A stretch of 42,122 bases of DNA, taken from positions 1 through 42,122 of the forward strand of contig CASEPS010000013.1 in the NCBI GenBank assembly GCA_949289855.1, written 5' to 3'. Below the pieces are notes generated by a model. It did no database searches and had not been told where the DNA came from. It saw only the letters and a program-made list of their open reading frames with translations. This DNA comes from an uncultured Erysipelotrichaceae bacterium (GTDB lineage: Bacteria; Bacillota_I; Bacilli_A; Erysipelotrichales; Erysipelotrichaceae). How positions within the stretch are numbered: the stretch's first letter is position 1; every line of letters starts with the position of its first letter. A program made the translations under genes and the position numbers. Of the stretch, positions 17,203 through 26,637 are shown one piece after another.

Positions 17203-18057
17203 TCAAATCAGTTTGAAAAATGCCAGCACAAGAATTAATACACCAAGTACAATTCTGTACTTTCCAAACACCTGGAAATCATGTTTGCGGATATATGCCA
17301 TGAGATAACGGATGACAATAACCGACACCCCGAATGAAACAAGTGTTCCAACAAGCAGCACAATCCATGCGGCTGCGTTCATCACAACACCTTCCATGAA
17401 CATCTTGACCATCTTCAAAGCACTTGCACCAAACATGACCGGTATAGCCATATAGAAGGAAAACTCTGCGGCAGTAGGTCTGTCAAACCCAAGCAATGTC
17501 TCACCGATGATCGTACTGCCTGAGCGGGATGTGCCTGGAATCAGGGACAGACACTGGAACAGACCAGCCTGAAATGCTTTCTTATAGGTAATTTCCTTAA
17601 TCGACTTTGTGGTATACGTATGTTCTCTTCTTTCAATCCAGATGAAGACAATACCGTAGACAATCAGGAAGATGGCAACCACAACTGGCGTATTCATCTT
17701 TTCATCAATCCAGTCATCGAGCAATAGCCCAAGAATTGCGGCAGGAACACTGGCAACGACAATCTTAATCCATAAGCGAAGAATACTTCTCTGCTTCTTT
17801 GGTGCAATATCTTTGGCAAAAGGCCACAAACTCTTCCAATACAGCAACAATACCGCAATAATACTGCCAAACTGGATAACAACCTTATACATATCCCAGA
17901 AAGCTGTATTACTCGCCATATCTGCACCAAATACATTTAGCGGCATATATTGTTCCAAAAGAATCAGATGCCCTGTTGAACTAATCGGAAGCCACTCTGT
18001 AATACCCTGTACAATACCAAAGATAATGGATTTCAATACATTTATAAACAGATCCAT
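17203..18057 (-). CDS. uppP: Undecaprenyl-diphosphate phosphatase (UppP/BacA)
   Basis: This 284-aa membrane enzyme removes a phosphate from undecaprenyl diphosphate to recycle the lipid carrier of cell-wall synthesis and can give bacitracin resistance. Family motifs are present: GIVQGITEWLPISSTGHLIL near the N-terminus (with the catalytic Glu and Ser) and LIPGTSRSGSTIIGE in the middle. About eight membrane helices are predicted. ATG 18057 is used because AGAGG is 9 nt upstream; the earlier in-frame TTG abuts the same motif. An extended -10 promoter lies in the 50-bp gap after malQ. Confidence 0.96.
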   Translation of the reverse strand: MDLFINVLKSIIFGIVQGITEWLPISSTGHLILLEQYMPLNVFGADMASNTAFWDMYKVVIQFGSIIAVLLLYWKSLWPFAKDIAPKKQRSILRLWIKIVVASVPAAILGLLLDDWIDEKMNTPVVVAIFLIVYGIVFIWIERREHTYTTKSIKEITYKKAFQAGLFQCLSLIPGTSRSGSTIIGETLLGFDRPTAAEFSFYMAIPVMFGASALKMVKMFMEGVVMNAAAWIVLLVGTLVSFGVSVIVIRYLMAYIRKHDFQVFGKYRIVLGVLILVLAFFKLI

Positions 18058-18084
18058 GTTTTTCAACCTCTCGTTTCAGCGCCC

Positions 18085-18093
18085 ATTATAGCA
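18085..18093 (-). promoter_or_regulatory. Extended -10 promoter of uppP
   Basis: TGC TATAAT on the minus strand lies 27 nt before the uppP start. The -10 box is a perfect consensus with the TGN extension; the -35 would fall at the end of malQ and is weak. Confidence 0.6.
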
Positions 18094-18106
18094 CGAAACC
18101 AAGAGA

Positions 18107-19573
18107 TCATCTTTCGAGGATCTTCCTTCTTGGTGCACGCCCTGCTTTCTCCAAAGCACCGCGAATTTTACCAATCTTCTTTGAAAACTCATCATAGCGC
18201 TTCATTCTCCACATCCAGTTTGGTGCGCCAACTGTTCCCGGTGTGTTAATTCTGCCGGAATGCGGCAGATGCAGCCAGTCATACATCGGAATGATGACCA
18301 TATCAGCACTTCTTTCCAAAGAATACTGAATAACATCATCCATAAAGGAACCTGAATGATAACCGAGTTTCTTCAACATCCTGCGCGTCCACCGTTGTTC
18401 ACCATGTTTCATCGACCTGTACCAGGCAAATGTTGTGTCGTTATCATGAGTACCGGTATAGACAAGCAGATGCTCTTTGTCAGAATACATTTCTTCTTCA
18501 TTGAAGGAAAACTGGATAACGCGCATACCGCGGAAAGCGTAGTGGTCTCTGAGCTCCAGTACTTCCGCTCTGAGATCACCTAAGTCCTCAGCCACAATCC
18601 TGAGATCTGGATTTTCTTTGAACAATGTATCAAACAAAGCATAGCCAGGTGCTTCCACCCACTCACCTTCAATCGCAGTCGGGCAGGAAGAAGGAATCTT
18701 CCAGTATGTATCAAAGGCACGGAAATGATCTACGCGAACAATATCCATCATCTTTCCGCAATATGAAAGCCTCTCAATCCAAAATTTGAAACCATCTTTT
18801 TCCATATAGTCCCAGTCATAAATCGGATTTCCCCATCTTTGTCCTGTTGCCGAGAAATAGTCCGGCGGCACACCGGCAATGAAAGATGGTCTTCCATCTT
18901 CATCCAGCAGAAAGTTCTTCCGGCTGGAGAAGACATCCGCCGAATCGAGGCCAACATAGAAAGGCAAATCCCCCATAATTTCGATACCAAGGGTATTCAC
19001 AAAAGCTTTAAGAGCCGTCCATTGCAGATAAAGTTCATATTGCTTGAACAACTCATAATCCATTTCTTCTCTATAAAGCGAAAGATCTGCCTCTTCATCC
19101 ATCAATATGTCTCTTTCTTCTTTTTCCCACTCCGTCCATGCCTTCATGCCATTTTTCTTTTTCAAAGCCATGAACAGCGCATAATCCTGAAGCCACTTCT
19201 GCTTCACATATGATGCATATGCATCATCCGGCACAAAGTTTGCATAAGCCTCCCTGAGAATAGGCTCCCTGAACTTTCGGATAGCTTCATAGTCAATCTT
19301 GTCAAAATTCTTATGGAAGGCATATGGTCTATGGATCAGACCTTCTTTTGCCAAAAGATCCAGAGAGAGATACAAATCATCCATTGCATAGGATGAATAT
19401 GGCTGGTACGGGGAATTCCCATACCCGAGCGGATTCAATGGCAGTATCTGCCAGATAGAAAAACCTGCCTGTTTCAGTAGTTGTGCAAAATGATATGCCT
19501 GTGGACCGAAGTCACCACACCCGTAACGGGATGGAAGCGATGCGACAGGCATGAGAATTCCTGCTTTTCTCAT
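18107..19573 (-). CDS. malQ: 4-alpha-glucanotransferase (amylomaltase, GH77)
   Basis: The 488-aa cytoplasmic enzyme transfers alpha-1,4-glucan segments between maltooligosaccharides and releases glucose. The N-terminus LPSRYGCGDFGP and NPLGYGNSPYQPYSS are typical of GH77. The catalytic residues are visible as Asp282 in IVRVDHFRAF, Glu329 in IVAEDLGDL and Asp377 in YTGTHDND. Length fits the bacterial amylomaltase type. AGAGGA is 7 nt before the ATG. It stands alone without a phosphorylase or maltose transporter nearby. Confidence 0.96.
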   Translation of the reverse strand: MRKAGILMPVASLPSRYGCGDFGPQAYHFAQLLKQAGFSIWQILPLNPLGYGNSPYQPYSSYAMDDLYLSLDLLAKEGLIHRPYAFHKNFDKIDYEAIRKFREPILREAYANFVPDDAYASYVKQKWLQDYALFMALKKKNGMKAWTEWEKEERDILMDEEADLSLYREEMDYELFKQYELYLQWTALKAFVNTLGIEIMGDLPFYVGLDSADVFSSRKNFLLDEDGRPSFIAGVPPDYFSATGQRWGNPIYDWDYMEKDGFKFWIERLSYCGKMMDIVRVDHFRAFDTYWKIPSSCPTAIEGEWVEAPGYALFDTLFKENPDLRIVAEDLGDLRAEVLELRDHYAFRGMRVIQFSFNEEEMYSDKEHLLVYTGTHDNDTTFAWYRSMKHGEQRWTRRMLKKLGYHSGSFMDDVIQYSLERSADMVIIPMYDWLHLPHSGRINTPGTVGAPNWMWRMKRYDEFSKKIGKIRGALEKAGRAPRRKILER

Positions 19574-19595
19574 AATCGTGTCCTCTTTTCTTCAA

Positions 19596-19624
19596 ACTAT
19601 ATTTAGTGTATCTTAATCAGGTAA
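19596..19624 (-). promoter_or_regulatory. malQ promoter
   Basis: On the minus strand TTACCT (19619-19624) and TATAGT (19596-19601) are 17 bp apart, 22 nt before the malQ ATG. It overlaps the region that must drive the divergent cyclophilin gene. Confidence 0.5.
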
Positions 19625-19650
19625 GATTTTCTATACACGGAGGTAACAAC

Positions 19651-20124
19651 ATGATAGTCATTGAAATGGATAATGGTCATACCATCAAACTCGAACTCGA
19701 TGAAAAAGCTGCACCTATCACGGTCGCAAACTTCACAAAACTCGTTGAGGAAGGCTTCTATGACGGATTGACATTCCACCGCATCATCAAAGGATTCATG
19801 ATTCAAGGCGGTGACCCTCTCGGCAATGGAACCGGCGGTTCAAAAGAGAACATCAAAGGTGAATTTGCCGCAAATGGTGTCAATAACCCGATCAGCCACA
19901 AGCGCGGTGTCATCTCCATGGCAAGAGCCATGGATCCCAACTCCGCAAGCAGCCAGTTCTTCATCATGCATGCGGATGGTGAATATCTTGATGGACAGTA
20001 TGCAGCATTCGGCCATGTCGTAGAAGGTATGGAAACTGTGGATGAAATCGCTTCTGTACCTACCGGTTTCCAGGATCGCCCAACGAAACCGGTTGTGATC
20101 AAACGAATCTATATTGAACAATAA
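19651..20124 (+). CDS. Cyclophilin-type peptidyl-prolyl cis-trans isomerase
   Basis: This 157-aa protein is a single cyclophilin domain that catalyses proline isomerisation in protein folding. Conserved blocks are FYDGLTFHRIIKGFMIQGGD (with the catalytic Arg), GTGGS, GVISMARAMDPNSASSQFFI and GHVVEGMETVDEI. No signal peptide is seen, so it is probably cytoplasmic. The start is fixed by GGAGG 8 nt upstream of ATG 19651; the longer in-frame ATG has no ribosome-binding site. It is monocistronic with its own terminator. Confidence 0.96.
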   Translation: MIVIEMDNGHTIKLELDEKAAPITVANFTKLVEEGFYDGLTFHRIIKGFMIQGGDPLGNGTGGSKENIKGEFAANGVNNPISHKRGVISMARAMDPNSASSQFFIMHADGEYLDGQYAAFGHVVEGMETVDEIASVPTGFQDRPTKPVVIKRIYIEQ

Positions 20125-20129
20125 GAAAA

Positions 20130-20163
20130 ATGTGTTTTCCAATACGGAAGGCACATCTTTTTA
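20130..20163 (+). terminator. Terminator after the cyclophilin gene
   Basis: ATGTGTTTTCC (20130-20140) pairs with GGAAGGCACAT (20146-20156), using two G-U pairs, and is followed by CTTTTTA. The stop codon of the convergent nuclease gene (20161-20163) lies in the T-tail. Confidence 0.78.
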
Positions 20164-20973
20164 TTCTACAGCATGATTGGAACCATCCCGGTAATCAATC
20201 TCAACGCCAGGTTCTACATTATAGGCATAGATGCACCAGCAAATTCCTTCACCTTCATCTTCAATGGAATACGCCTCCATTAAAACACCCCTGGCAACCA
20301 GCTCATCACAGACAAATACCGGTGTGACACGATATCTGACATGATTACCGGTTTCCCTGATATATTCGAGCACCTCCATCTCATTGTCAAGCATACCGTT
20401 GATATTCATGGACCTTGTACCGGTGATGAGATTTCTCTCTTCCGCATTTGCTCCGCAAAGAGAAAAAGCGATGAGATGACACCGGTTGTAGAGACTCCCG
20501 CCATCCACAAAATCATATTGTACAGATTGCCATCCAGTCGGCTTTACTTCATAGATAGACTCCCTGTCTTCATGCGGCAAAGTATCTGTGGAAAGAATTG
20601 CATCTGCTGTACCACATCTTCCAAAAAGATCCAGAGAACTGAAATGAACATATGACTCCGGTTTCATCTCTTCATCCAGGAAGTACGGCTCATCATCATT
20701 AATGACAATCCATGGCTGCCCGTCATATTCCGGAATTTGTTCATACTCAAATGGCAGATTTTCACTATGGAATAGAAGTTCCGGTGAAAAGACAGATGTC
20801 AGTGTCAGCACAAACCCCAGCAAAGCAAGGGAACCTGCTGACATCACCTTCTTTCGCTCTTTCTTTCTTCTCTTGTACCGAGGCAGGGCATGCCATCTGT
20901 ATAACAACAACAGAAAAACAGAAAGAGTTATCAGAGTAAATATGGCAAGCAGGAAAGTAGAAGCTTGTACCAT
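20161..20973 (-). CDS. Membrane-anchored DNA/RNA non-specific endonuclease
   Basis: This 270-aa protein has two hydrophobic segments (residues about 5-25 and 45-65) with a basic stretch between them, then an extracytoplasmic nuclease domain of the NUC/EndA type. The beta-beta-alpha metal motif is seen as SLYNRCHLIAFSL (His166 probable general base) with NLITGTRSMNINGM supplying the metal-binding Asn. The usual DRGH is NRCH here. EndA relatives degrade DNA at the surface during uptake or nutrient recovery. It starts 5 nt after the NifX-like gene; ATG 20973 has no clear ribosome-binding site and is likely coupled. A TTG start five codons upstream is possible. Confidence 0.85.
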   Translation of the reverse strand: MVQASTFLLAIFTLITLSVFLLLLYRWHALPRYKRRKKERKKVMSAGSLALLGFVLTLTSVFSPELLFHSENLPFEYEQIPEYDGQPWIVINDDEPYFLDEEMKPESYVHFSSLDLFGRCGTADAILSTDTLPHEDRESIYEVKPTGWQSVQYDFVDGGSLYNRCHLIAFSLCGANAEERNLITGTRSMNINGMLDNEMEVLEYIRETGNHVRYRVTPVFVCDELVARGVLMEAYSIEDEGEGICWCIYAYNVEPGVEIDYRDGSNHAVE

Positions 20974-20978
20974 GTCAT

Positions 20979-21344
20979 TTATGCGCAATGGTGATGACCC
21001 CCATGTTCATGACAAGAACAACCCATTGCTTCACTTGTCGCGCCAAGCTGCCCATCAAGGAATGCGTCCACCGCACTGTCCGCATCACCTTCTGCCCCAG
21101 CAAATACGGAAATACCATATTGGGCAAGCGCGTTGAACATTCCCTGTCCAAGGCCTCCACAAATTACGGCATCCACACCTGCTTCATGCAAAAAATCCGC
21201 AAGGCCATGGTGAGAAGCACCGCAGGTATCTGTCACAGCACTACCTGTTACCGCACCATTTTCAATCGTATACATCTTGAAGAACTCTGTTTTGCCAAAG
21301 TGCTGGAAAACAGATCCATTGTCATAGGTTACTGCAATTTTCAT
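20979..21344 (-). CDS. NifX/NifB-type dinitrogenase cofactor-domain protein
   Basis: This 121-aa protein has the dinitrogenase iron-molybdenum cofactor fold: KIAVTYDNGSVFQHFGKTEF at the N-terminus, DTCGASHHGLADFL and GGLGQGMFNALAQYGI. The tail CSCHEHGGHHHCA is rich in Cys and His and can bind a metal. In non-diazotrophs such proteins are thought to carry metal clusters, but the client is unknown. ATG 21344 has GGAGG 7 nt upstream. It is followed after 5 nt by the membrane nuclease, so the two are probably one operon. Confidence 0.88.
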   Translation of the reverse strand: MKIAVTYDNGSVFQHFGKTEFFKMYTIENGAVTGSAVTDTCGASHHGLADFLHEAGVDAVICGGLGQGMFNALAQYGISVFAGAEGDADSAVDAFLDGQLGATSEAMGCSCHEHGGHHHCA

Positions 21345-21363
21345 ATTAAAACCTCCATTTCGC

Positions 21364-21393
21364 ATTCTATCACAGAATACAAAACGGAGGTAA
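21364..21393 (-). promoter_or_regulatory. Promoter of the NifX-like gene
   Basis: On the minus strand TTACCT (21388-21393), an 18-bp spacer and TAGAAT (21364-21369) preceded by TGA form an extended -10 promoter 19 nt before the ATG. Confidence 0.5.
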
Positions 21394-21403
21394 TGATGTA
21401 AAC

Positions 21404-22801
21404 TTAGAGACCCTTCTCTGTCAGCATTCTTGCTGTTTCATCCTTGATGGTAACACCCTTTGCTTCCAATTCAGCAATCTTTTCTGCAAACTGTGGCAGA
21501 TACTTCTTGTGAGCAACGAGCATTTCATCAAGCAGATCCTGTGCACACTGACCATGGTTAACAAGAGGGTTGATCTCAAATGCTTCAAGAGCCTTGTTGT
21601 AGTTACCTGTCAGTGCAGCTTCGATGATGGTTTCTTCCATAGCCTTCATCAGCTGTACCATACCGCGGACTGCTGGTTCCATATGACCGAAAGCAATTGG
21701 TTCAGCACCATTTCTTGTGATACGAGCAGAAACTTCAACGATCACATCTGCTGGAAGATCCGGGAGCGCACCCTTGTTTTCTGTAGAAACAACCATGACC
21801 TTACCGGTATTGCCGTAAATAGCTGCAATTGTTTCGCAAGCCGCATCGCTGTAGTACTTACCGCCACGCTTACCGAGCAGTTCAGGCATTTCATGGAGAT
21901 TTGGATCCTTGTAAAGTTCGAACAGCTCATTTTCAACCTTCTTGACTGCTTCAGCACGGCATTCATGCTTACCGAACTCTTCAAGTTCCTTCTTCATCAT
22001 TTCATTTGTCAGATAGTAATATCTGTGGTAACCGCAAGGCAGGCAGTCCATAGCAAGCAGATGGTCAAGCAGGAACTTTTCGTTCTGGATGTTCTGCATG
22101 TTGGACTTGTCGTCTTCCATCATCTTATATGCAACCTTATGTGTGACATTTTCACCAGTCTTTGCATCGAAGACCTTATGGAAATGGAAGTGGTTGAGAC
22201 CAGCAAACTGGAAATTATAGTCACCTTCCTTGCCACCGAGCATTTCTGGTTCCTGCATCATGATATTTACAGGTACGTTACAAAGACCAATGCACTTCTT
22301 CCAACCGCACTGACGGATGACAGTTTCAGTAATCATACCGGATGGGTTTGTGAAGTTGATCAGCCATGCATTCGGGCAGAGTTCCTTCATGTCATTGACA
22401 ATATCTCTGATAACCGGTGCAGTTCTCAGAAGCTTGAACATACCACCAGCACCATTTGTCTCCTGGCCGAGCATGCCATGGGACAGCGGAATTCTTTCAT
22501 CCTTGACACGTGCATTCAAGAGACCTACACGGAACTGTGTGGTAACGAAGTCCGCATCCTTGAGAGCTTCTCTTCTGTCGAGAGTCAGATGAACCTTGAC
22601 ATCATATGGGGAAGCATCCCACATTCTCTGGGCAAGCGCACCGACGATTTCAAGCTTTTCCCTGCCTTCTTCGATGTCAACGAGCCAGATTTCTCTGATT
22701 GGCAGTCTGTCATAACGTTTGATGAAACCATTCATCAATTCTGGTGTATAGCTGGAGCCACCACCGATTGTAACAATTTTTACACCTTTTTTCTCACTCA
22801 T
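21404..22801 (-). CDS. 6-phospho-beta-glucosidase, GH4 family
   Basis: The 465-aa enzyme hydrolyses phosphorylated beta-glucosides using NAD+ and a divalent metal, the unusual GH4 redox mechanism. The N-terminal Rossmann motif is VTIGGGSSYTPEL. NFTNPSGM (Asn152), GLCNVPVN (Cys174) and GLNHFHFHK (His204) are the metal and substrate ligands, and GQETNGAGGMFK is also typical. The protein is complete. GGAGG lies 8 nt before the ATG. It is transcribed divergently from an RpiR regulator across an operator region, and a GH1 enzyme of related function lies 2 kb away. No phosphotransferase gene is in the window. Confidence 0.94.
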   Translation of the reverse strand: MSEKKGVKIVTIGGGSSYTPELMNGFIKRYDRLPIREIWLVDIEEGREKLEIVGALAQRMWDASPYDVKVHLTLDRREALKDADFVTTQFRVGLLNARVKDERIPLSHGMLGQETNGAGGMFKLLRTAPVIRDIVNDMKELCPNAWLINFTNPSGMITETVIRQCGWKKCIGLCNVPVNIMMQEPEMLGGKEGDYNFQFAGLNHFHFHKVFDAKTGENVTHKVAYKMMEDDKSNMQNIQNEKFLLDHLLAMDCLPCGYHRYYYLTNEMMKKELEEFGKHECRAEAVKKVENELFELYKDPNLHEMPELLGKRGGKYYSDAACETIAAIYGNTGKVMVVSTENKGALPDLPADVIVEVSARITRNGAEPIAFGHMEPAVRGMVQLMKAMEETIIEAALTGNYNKALEAFEINPLVNHGQCAQDLLDEMLVAHKKYLPQFAEKIAELEAKGVTIKDETARMLTEKGL

Positions 22802-22827
22802 GAGTCTTTCCTCCTGTGTATACGCAA

Positions 22828-22856
22828 ACCATAACAGGTAATCACAGACAAAACAA
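22828..22856 (-). promoter_or_regulatory. Candidate promoter of the GH4 gene
   Basis: On the minus strand TTGTTT (22851-22856) and TATGGT (22828-22833) are 17 bp apart, 26 nt before the ATG. The duplicated operator motif begins 21 bp further upstream. Confidence 0.45.
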
Positions 22857-22877
22857 CCTTCCTGTGCAAACCAGTCA

Positions 22878-22929
22878 ATTTATTTCGGAATAACCTCAAA
22901 ATTGGCGATTTATTTCGGAATATTATTCC
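22878..22929 (+). promoter_or_regulatory. Duplicated operator, probably for the RpiR regulator
   Basis: The 15-bp sequence ATTTATTTCGGAATA occurs twice in direct orientation (22878-22892 and 22908-22922), 30 bp apart, about three helical turns. The second copy runs into a 13-bp palindrome GGAATA-T-TATTCC (22917-22929). The site lies between the divergent GH4 and rpiR genes and directly upstream of the rpiR -10 box, so a bound regulator could control both. Confidence 0.65.
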
Positions 22930-22950
22930 TCAATATGGTACAATTATTGT

Positions 22951-23772
22951 ATGAAATACAACTTGATTCTCAATGAACAGACAGGCTTTACGTCTACTGA
23001 AAAAGTTATAGCCAATTATATTACAACCCATCGCGAGGAAATACTGCAGATGTCCATACAGAAACTGGCGAGGGAAACCTATACTTCCACAAGTGCAATT
23101 ATGCGCCTTTGTGCACGCATGGGGCTCTCTGGCTTCAAGGAATTCAAAATTCGTTATGCCCAGGAGCTCAGCGAACCAACGGATGACACAACTGAAATCG
23201 ATCCGAATTTCCCTTTTTCACCTAATGACAGCGTTGGAGAAATCGCCGCCCAGCTGCAGAAGTTGACTGTACAGTGTCTCAGGGATGCCCGTAAACTGTT
23301 ATCCGCAAGTGATGTAAGGCGGGCATGTGGCATCATGAAAGAAGCAACACATGTTGCCATATTCGGGGTAGGAGACGCCTATCTTGCCGGACTCACCTTC
23401 CAGGCCCGCATGATGCGTACCGGTCTCAACATGCTTGTATCCACGGTATATGGAGAACAGGGATATCTTGCTGAGAACATGCACCGGGGAGATTGTGGCA
23501 TATTGCTTTCCTATAGTGGCACAACCTATGCAACGATTGACTGTGCAGAAAAGATGAAGCGCAATGGTGTTTCCACTATATGCATTACAGCCGGAAAGGA
23601 CTCCCCACTCGCAAAAATAGCGGATATCACATTATATCTGCCTTCCAAAGAAGAAAAGTTCCACCGCATTGCCAGTTTCTTCTCGCAAACCGCAATGGAA
23701 TACTACCTCAATGTCATCTATTCATGTCTCTATGTCATGGATTACGAAAAGCTCAGCAAGAAACCAATCTGA
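22951..23772 (+). CDS. MurR/RpiR-family transcriptional regulator
   Basis: This 273-aa regulator has the N-terminal RpiR helix-turn-helix domain (residues 1-75, with QKLARETYTSTSAIMRLCAR and GLSGFKEFKIRY) and a C-terminal SIS sugar-phosphate isomerase-like domain (about 105-250, with VAIFGVGDAYLAGLTFQARM, LLSYSGTTYATID and ICITAGKDSPLAKIAD). It probably senses a sugar phosphate made from beta-glucosides and controls the flanking GH4 and GH1 genes. There is no Shine-Dalgarno sequence; TACAAT at 22939-22944 lies 6 nt before the ATG, so the mRNA is probably leaderless. Confidence 0.94.
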   Translation: MKYNLILNEQTGFTSTEKVIANYITTHREEILQMSIQKLARETYTSTSAIMRLCARMGLSGFKEFKIRYAQELSEPTDDTTEIDPNFPFSPNDSVGEIAAQLQKLTVQCLRDARKLLSASDVRRACGIMKEATHVAIFGVGDAYLAGLTFQARMMRTGLNMLVSTVYGEQGYLAENMHRGDCGILLSYSGTTYATIDCAEKMKRNGVSTICITAGKDSPLAKIADITLYLPSKEEKFHRIASFFSQTAMEYYLNVIYSCLYVMDYEKLSKKPI

Positions 23773-23782
23773 CAACCAACGG

Positions 23783-23807
23783 TCTTTCCAAAAGGAAAGG
23801 CTTTTTT
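23783..23807 (+). terminator. Terminator after the RpiR gene
   Basis: TCTTTCC pairs with GGAAAGG around AAAA, followed by a C and six T residues, shortly after the stop codon. Confidence 0.8.
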
Positions 23808-23889
23808 CACACCCGGAAGTCAATGCGAAAGTATAGTCCAAAACAAAAAATGGAGGCAGAATATAATCTGTCTCCATTTCTTTCTTACA

Positions 23890-25365
<1,476 letters not shown>

Positions 25366-25387
25366 TTATTCTCCTTTACTAATTTGC

Positions 25388-25396
25388 ATTATAGCA
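25388..25396 (-). promoter_or_regulatory. Extended -10 promoter of the GH1 gene
   Basis: TGC TATAAT on the minus strand is a perfect extended -10 element 25 nt before the ATG. About 20 bp upstream the sequence GTCGGAAC shares the TCGGAA core of the operators at 22878-22922, which could be a weaker RpiR site. Confidence 0.55.
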
Positions 25397-25458
25397 TTGC
25401 AATGTAAAGTTCCGACATATTTTGTCATTTTCATCCGTTCTTTTTCTCTGATACAGGG

Positions 25459-25464
25459 TATAAT
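25459..25464 (+). promoter_or_regulatory. -10 box six bases before the carboxypeptidase ATG
   Basis: A consensus TATAAT at 25459-25464 is followed by AGCGCC and then the ATG at 25471. A start of transcription at the normal distance coincides with the start codon, and there is no Shine-Dalgarno sequence. Confidence 0.55.
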
Positions 25465-25470
25465 AGCGCC

Positions 25471-26637
25471 ATGAAAAAAAGAGGACTATTCGCTGCCACA
25501 CTTGCAGCATTGCTTTTATTGACAAAACCTTCCGTCATCCATGCATCAGAAGATGCGGATGCGACAGCTTCAGCGCTCTACAGCCAGTATGCATATGTCT
25601 ATGACCCATCTACTGATCAGGTACTCCTTGACAAAGCAGGCGACCAGAAGATGTTTCCTGCATCTTTAACAAAGATGATGACCGCTATGGTTGTTCTCGA
25701 TAACAACCCGGATCTTTCCGCTACGGTAACCATCACCGATGAAATGCTTGCCGGACTCTATGAAGCCAATGCTTCGGTTGTCGGTTATAGTGCCGGCGCA
25801 ACACCAACAGTGCTGGACCTTCTTTATGGAACCATTCTTCCAAGTGGCGCTGATGCCGTCAATGCCCTTGCTTTTTATACAGCAGGTTCCGTTGAAGCCT
25901 TTGTTGAAATGATGAATGCAAAAGCTGCTGATCTTGGTATGAGTGGTACACACTTTGTCAACCCTACCGGTCTGCATGACGACAACCATTACAGCACATG
26001 TCATGACATGGCAACGTTGGTTGAATATGCCATACAGAATGAAACATTCCGCACCATTTTTGAAACGGAAACCTATACGGACACAACCGGCATAACCATG
26101 GAAGCTACAGTACTTCCGTACACACAGACAAACCACATTTCCATGCCCGGTTTTCTTGGCGACAAAACAGGTTATACACTTGAAGCAGGGCATTGCATGG
26201 CAAGTTATAGTGAACTCAACGGCATGAATGTCATCATCATTACCGCCCAGGGCATGACCGGTATGTATGAACCATCCCACGTCTATGATGCAAGCACTAT
26301 TCTCACCTGGCTGAATGACAACTATAGCAGAAAAACAGTTTTGGAAAACAATGCCGAACTGGATACATTTACCGCTTCTGAGGTCATTGGTGAAAAGGAC
26401 GTCACTGTTTACAGCACAGAAGAAATAGCACTGGATGTGCGCAATGATGCACAGATTACAGTCACCAATGACATTCCTGACCAGATTGATGTCACAAATG
26501 AAAAACAGGTGGAAACGGCAAACATTTCCATCCTGTCCAATGATGAAGAAATCTATTCCTATACAGAACAATATACTGTTCCATCATCTGATGACATCTT
26601 CAACAAAATTCTGATTTTCCTGAGGGATCTGTTCTGA
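25471..26637 (+). CDS. D-alanyl-D-alanine carboxypeptidase, S11 family (DacA-like)
   Basis: This 388-aa secreted enzyme trims the terminal D-Ala from peptidoglycan pentapeptides. Residues 1-26 are a signal peptide ending in IHAS. Catalytic motifs are SLTK (65-68) and KTG (232-234). The middle motif, normally SxN, reads SGADA (125-129), with Ala in place of the usual Asn. The C-terminal 120 residues form a beta-rich domain and end in an amphipathic helix (DDIFNKILIFLRDLF) that may anchor the protein to the membrane, as in PBP5-type enzymes. No Shine-Dalgarno sequence precedes the ATG. The 3' end overlaps the convergent SDR gene by 54 nt. Confidence 0.9.
   Translation: MKKRGLFAATLAALLLLTKPSVIHASEDADATASALYSQYAYVYDPSTDQVLLDKAGDQKMFPASLTKMMTAMVVLDNNPDLSATVTITDEMLAGLYEANASVVGYSAGATPTVLDLLYGTILPSGADAVNALAFYTAGSVEAFVEMMNAKAADLGMSGTHFVNPTGLHDDNHYSTCHDMATLVEYAIQNETFRTIFETETYTDTTGITMEATVLPYTQTNHISMPGFLGDKTGYTLEAGHCMASYSELNGMNVIIITAQGMTGMYEPSHVYDASTILTWLNDNYSRKTVLENNAELDTFTASEVIGEKDVTVYSTEEIALDVRNDAQITVTNDIPDQIDVTNEKQVETANISILSNDEEIYSYTEQYTVPSSDDIFNKILIFLRDLF

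Noticed and set aside
21509-22834. 441-codon open frame antisense to the GH4 gene
   Set aside because: It lies entirely opposite a well-supported enzyme gene, has no ribosome-binding site or recognisable domain, and is rich in Cys, His and Phe as expected from reading biased codons backwards.
25666-26571. 301-codon open frame antisense to the carboxypeptidase
   Set aside because: Shadow of the S11 peptidase gene; composition is unlike real proteins and no start signal is present.
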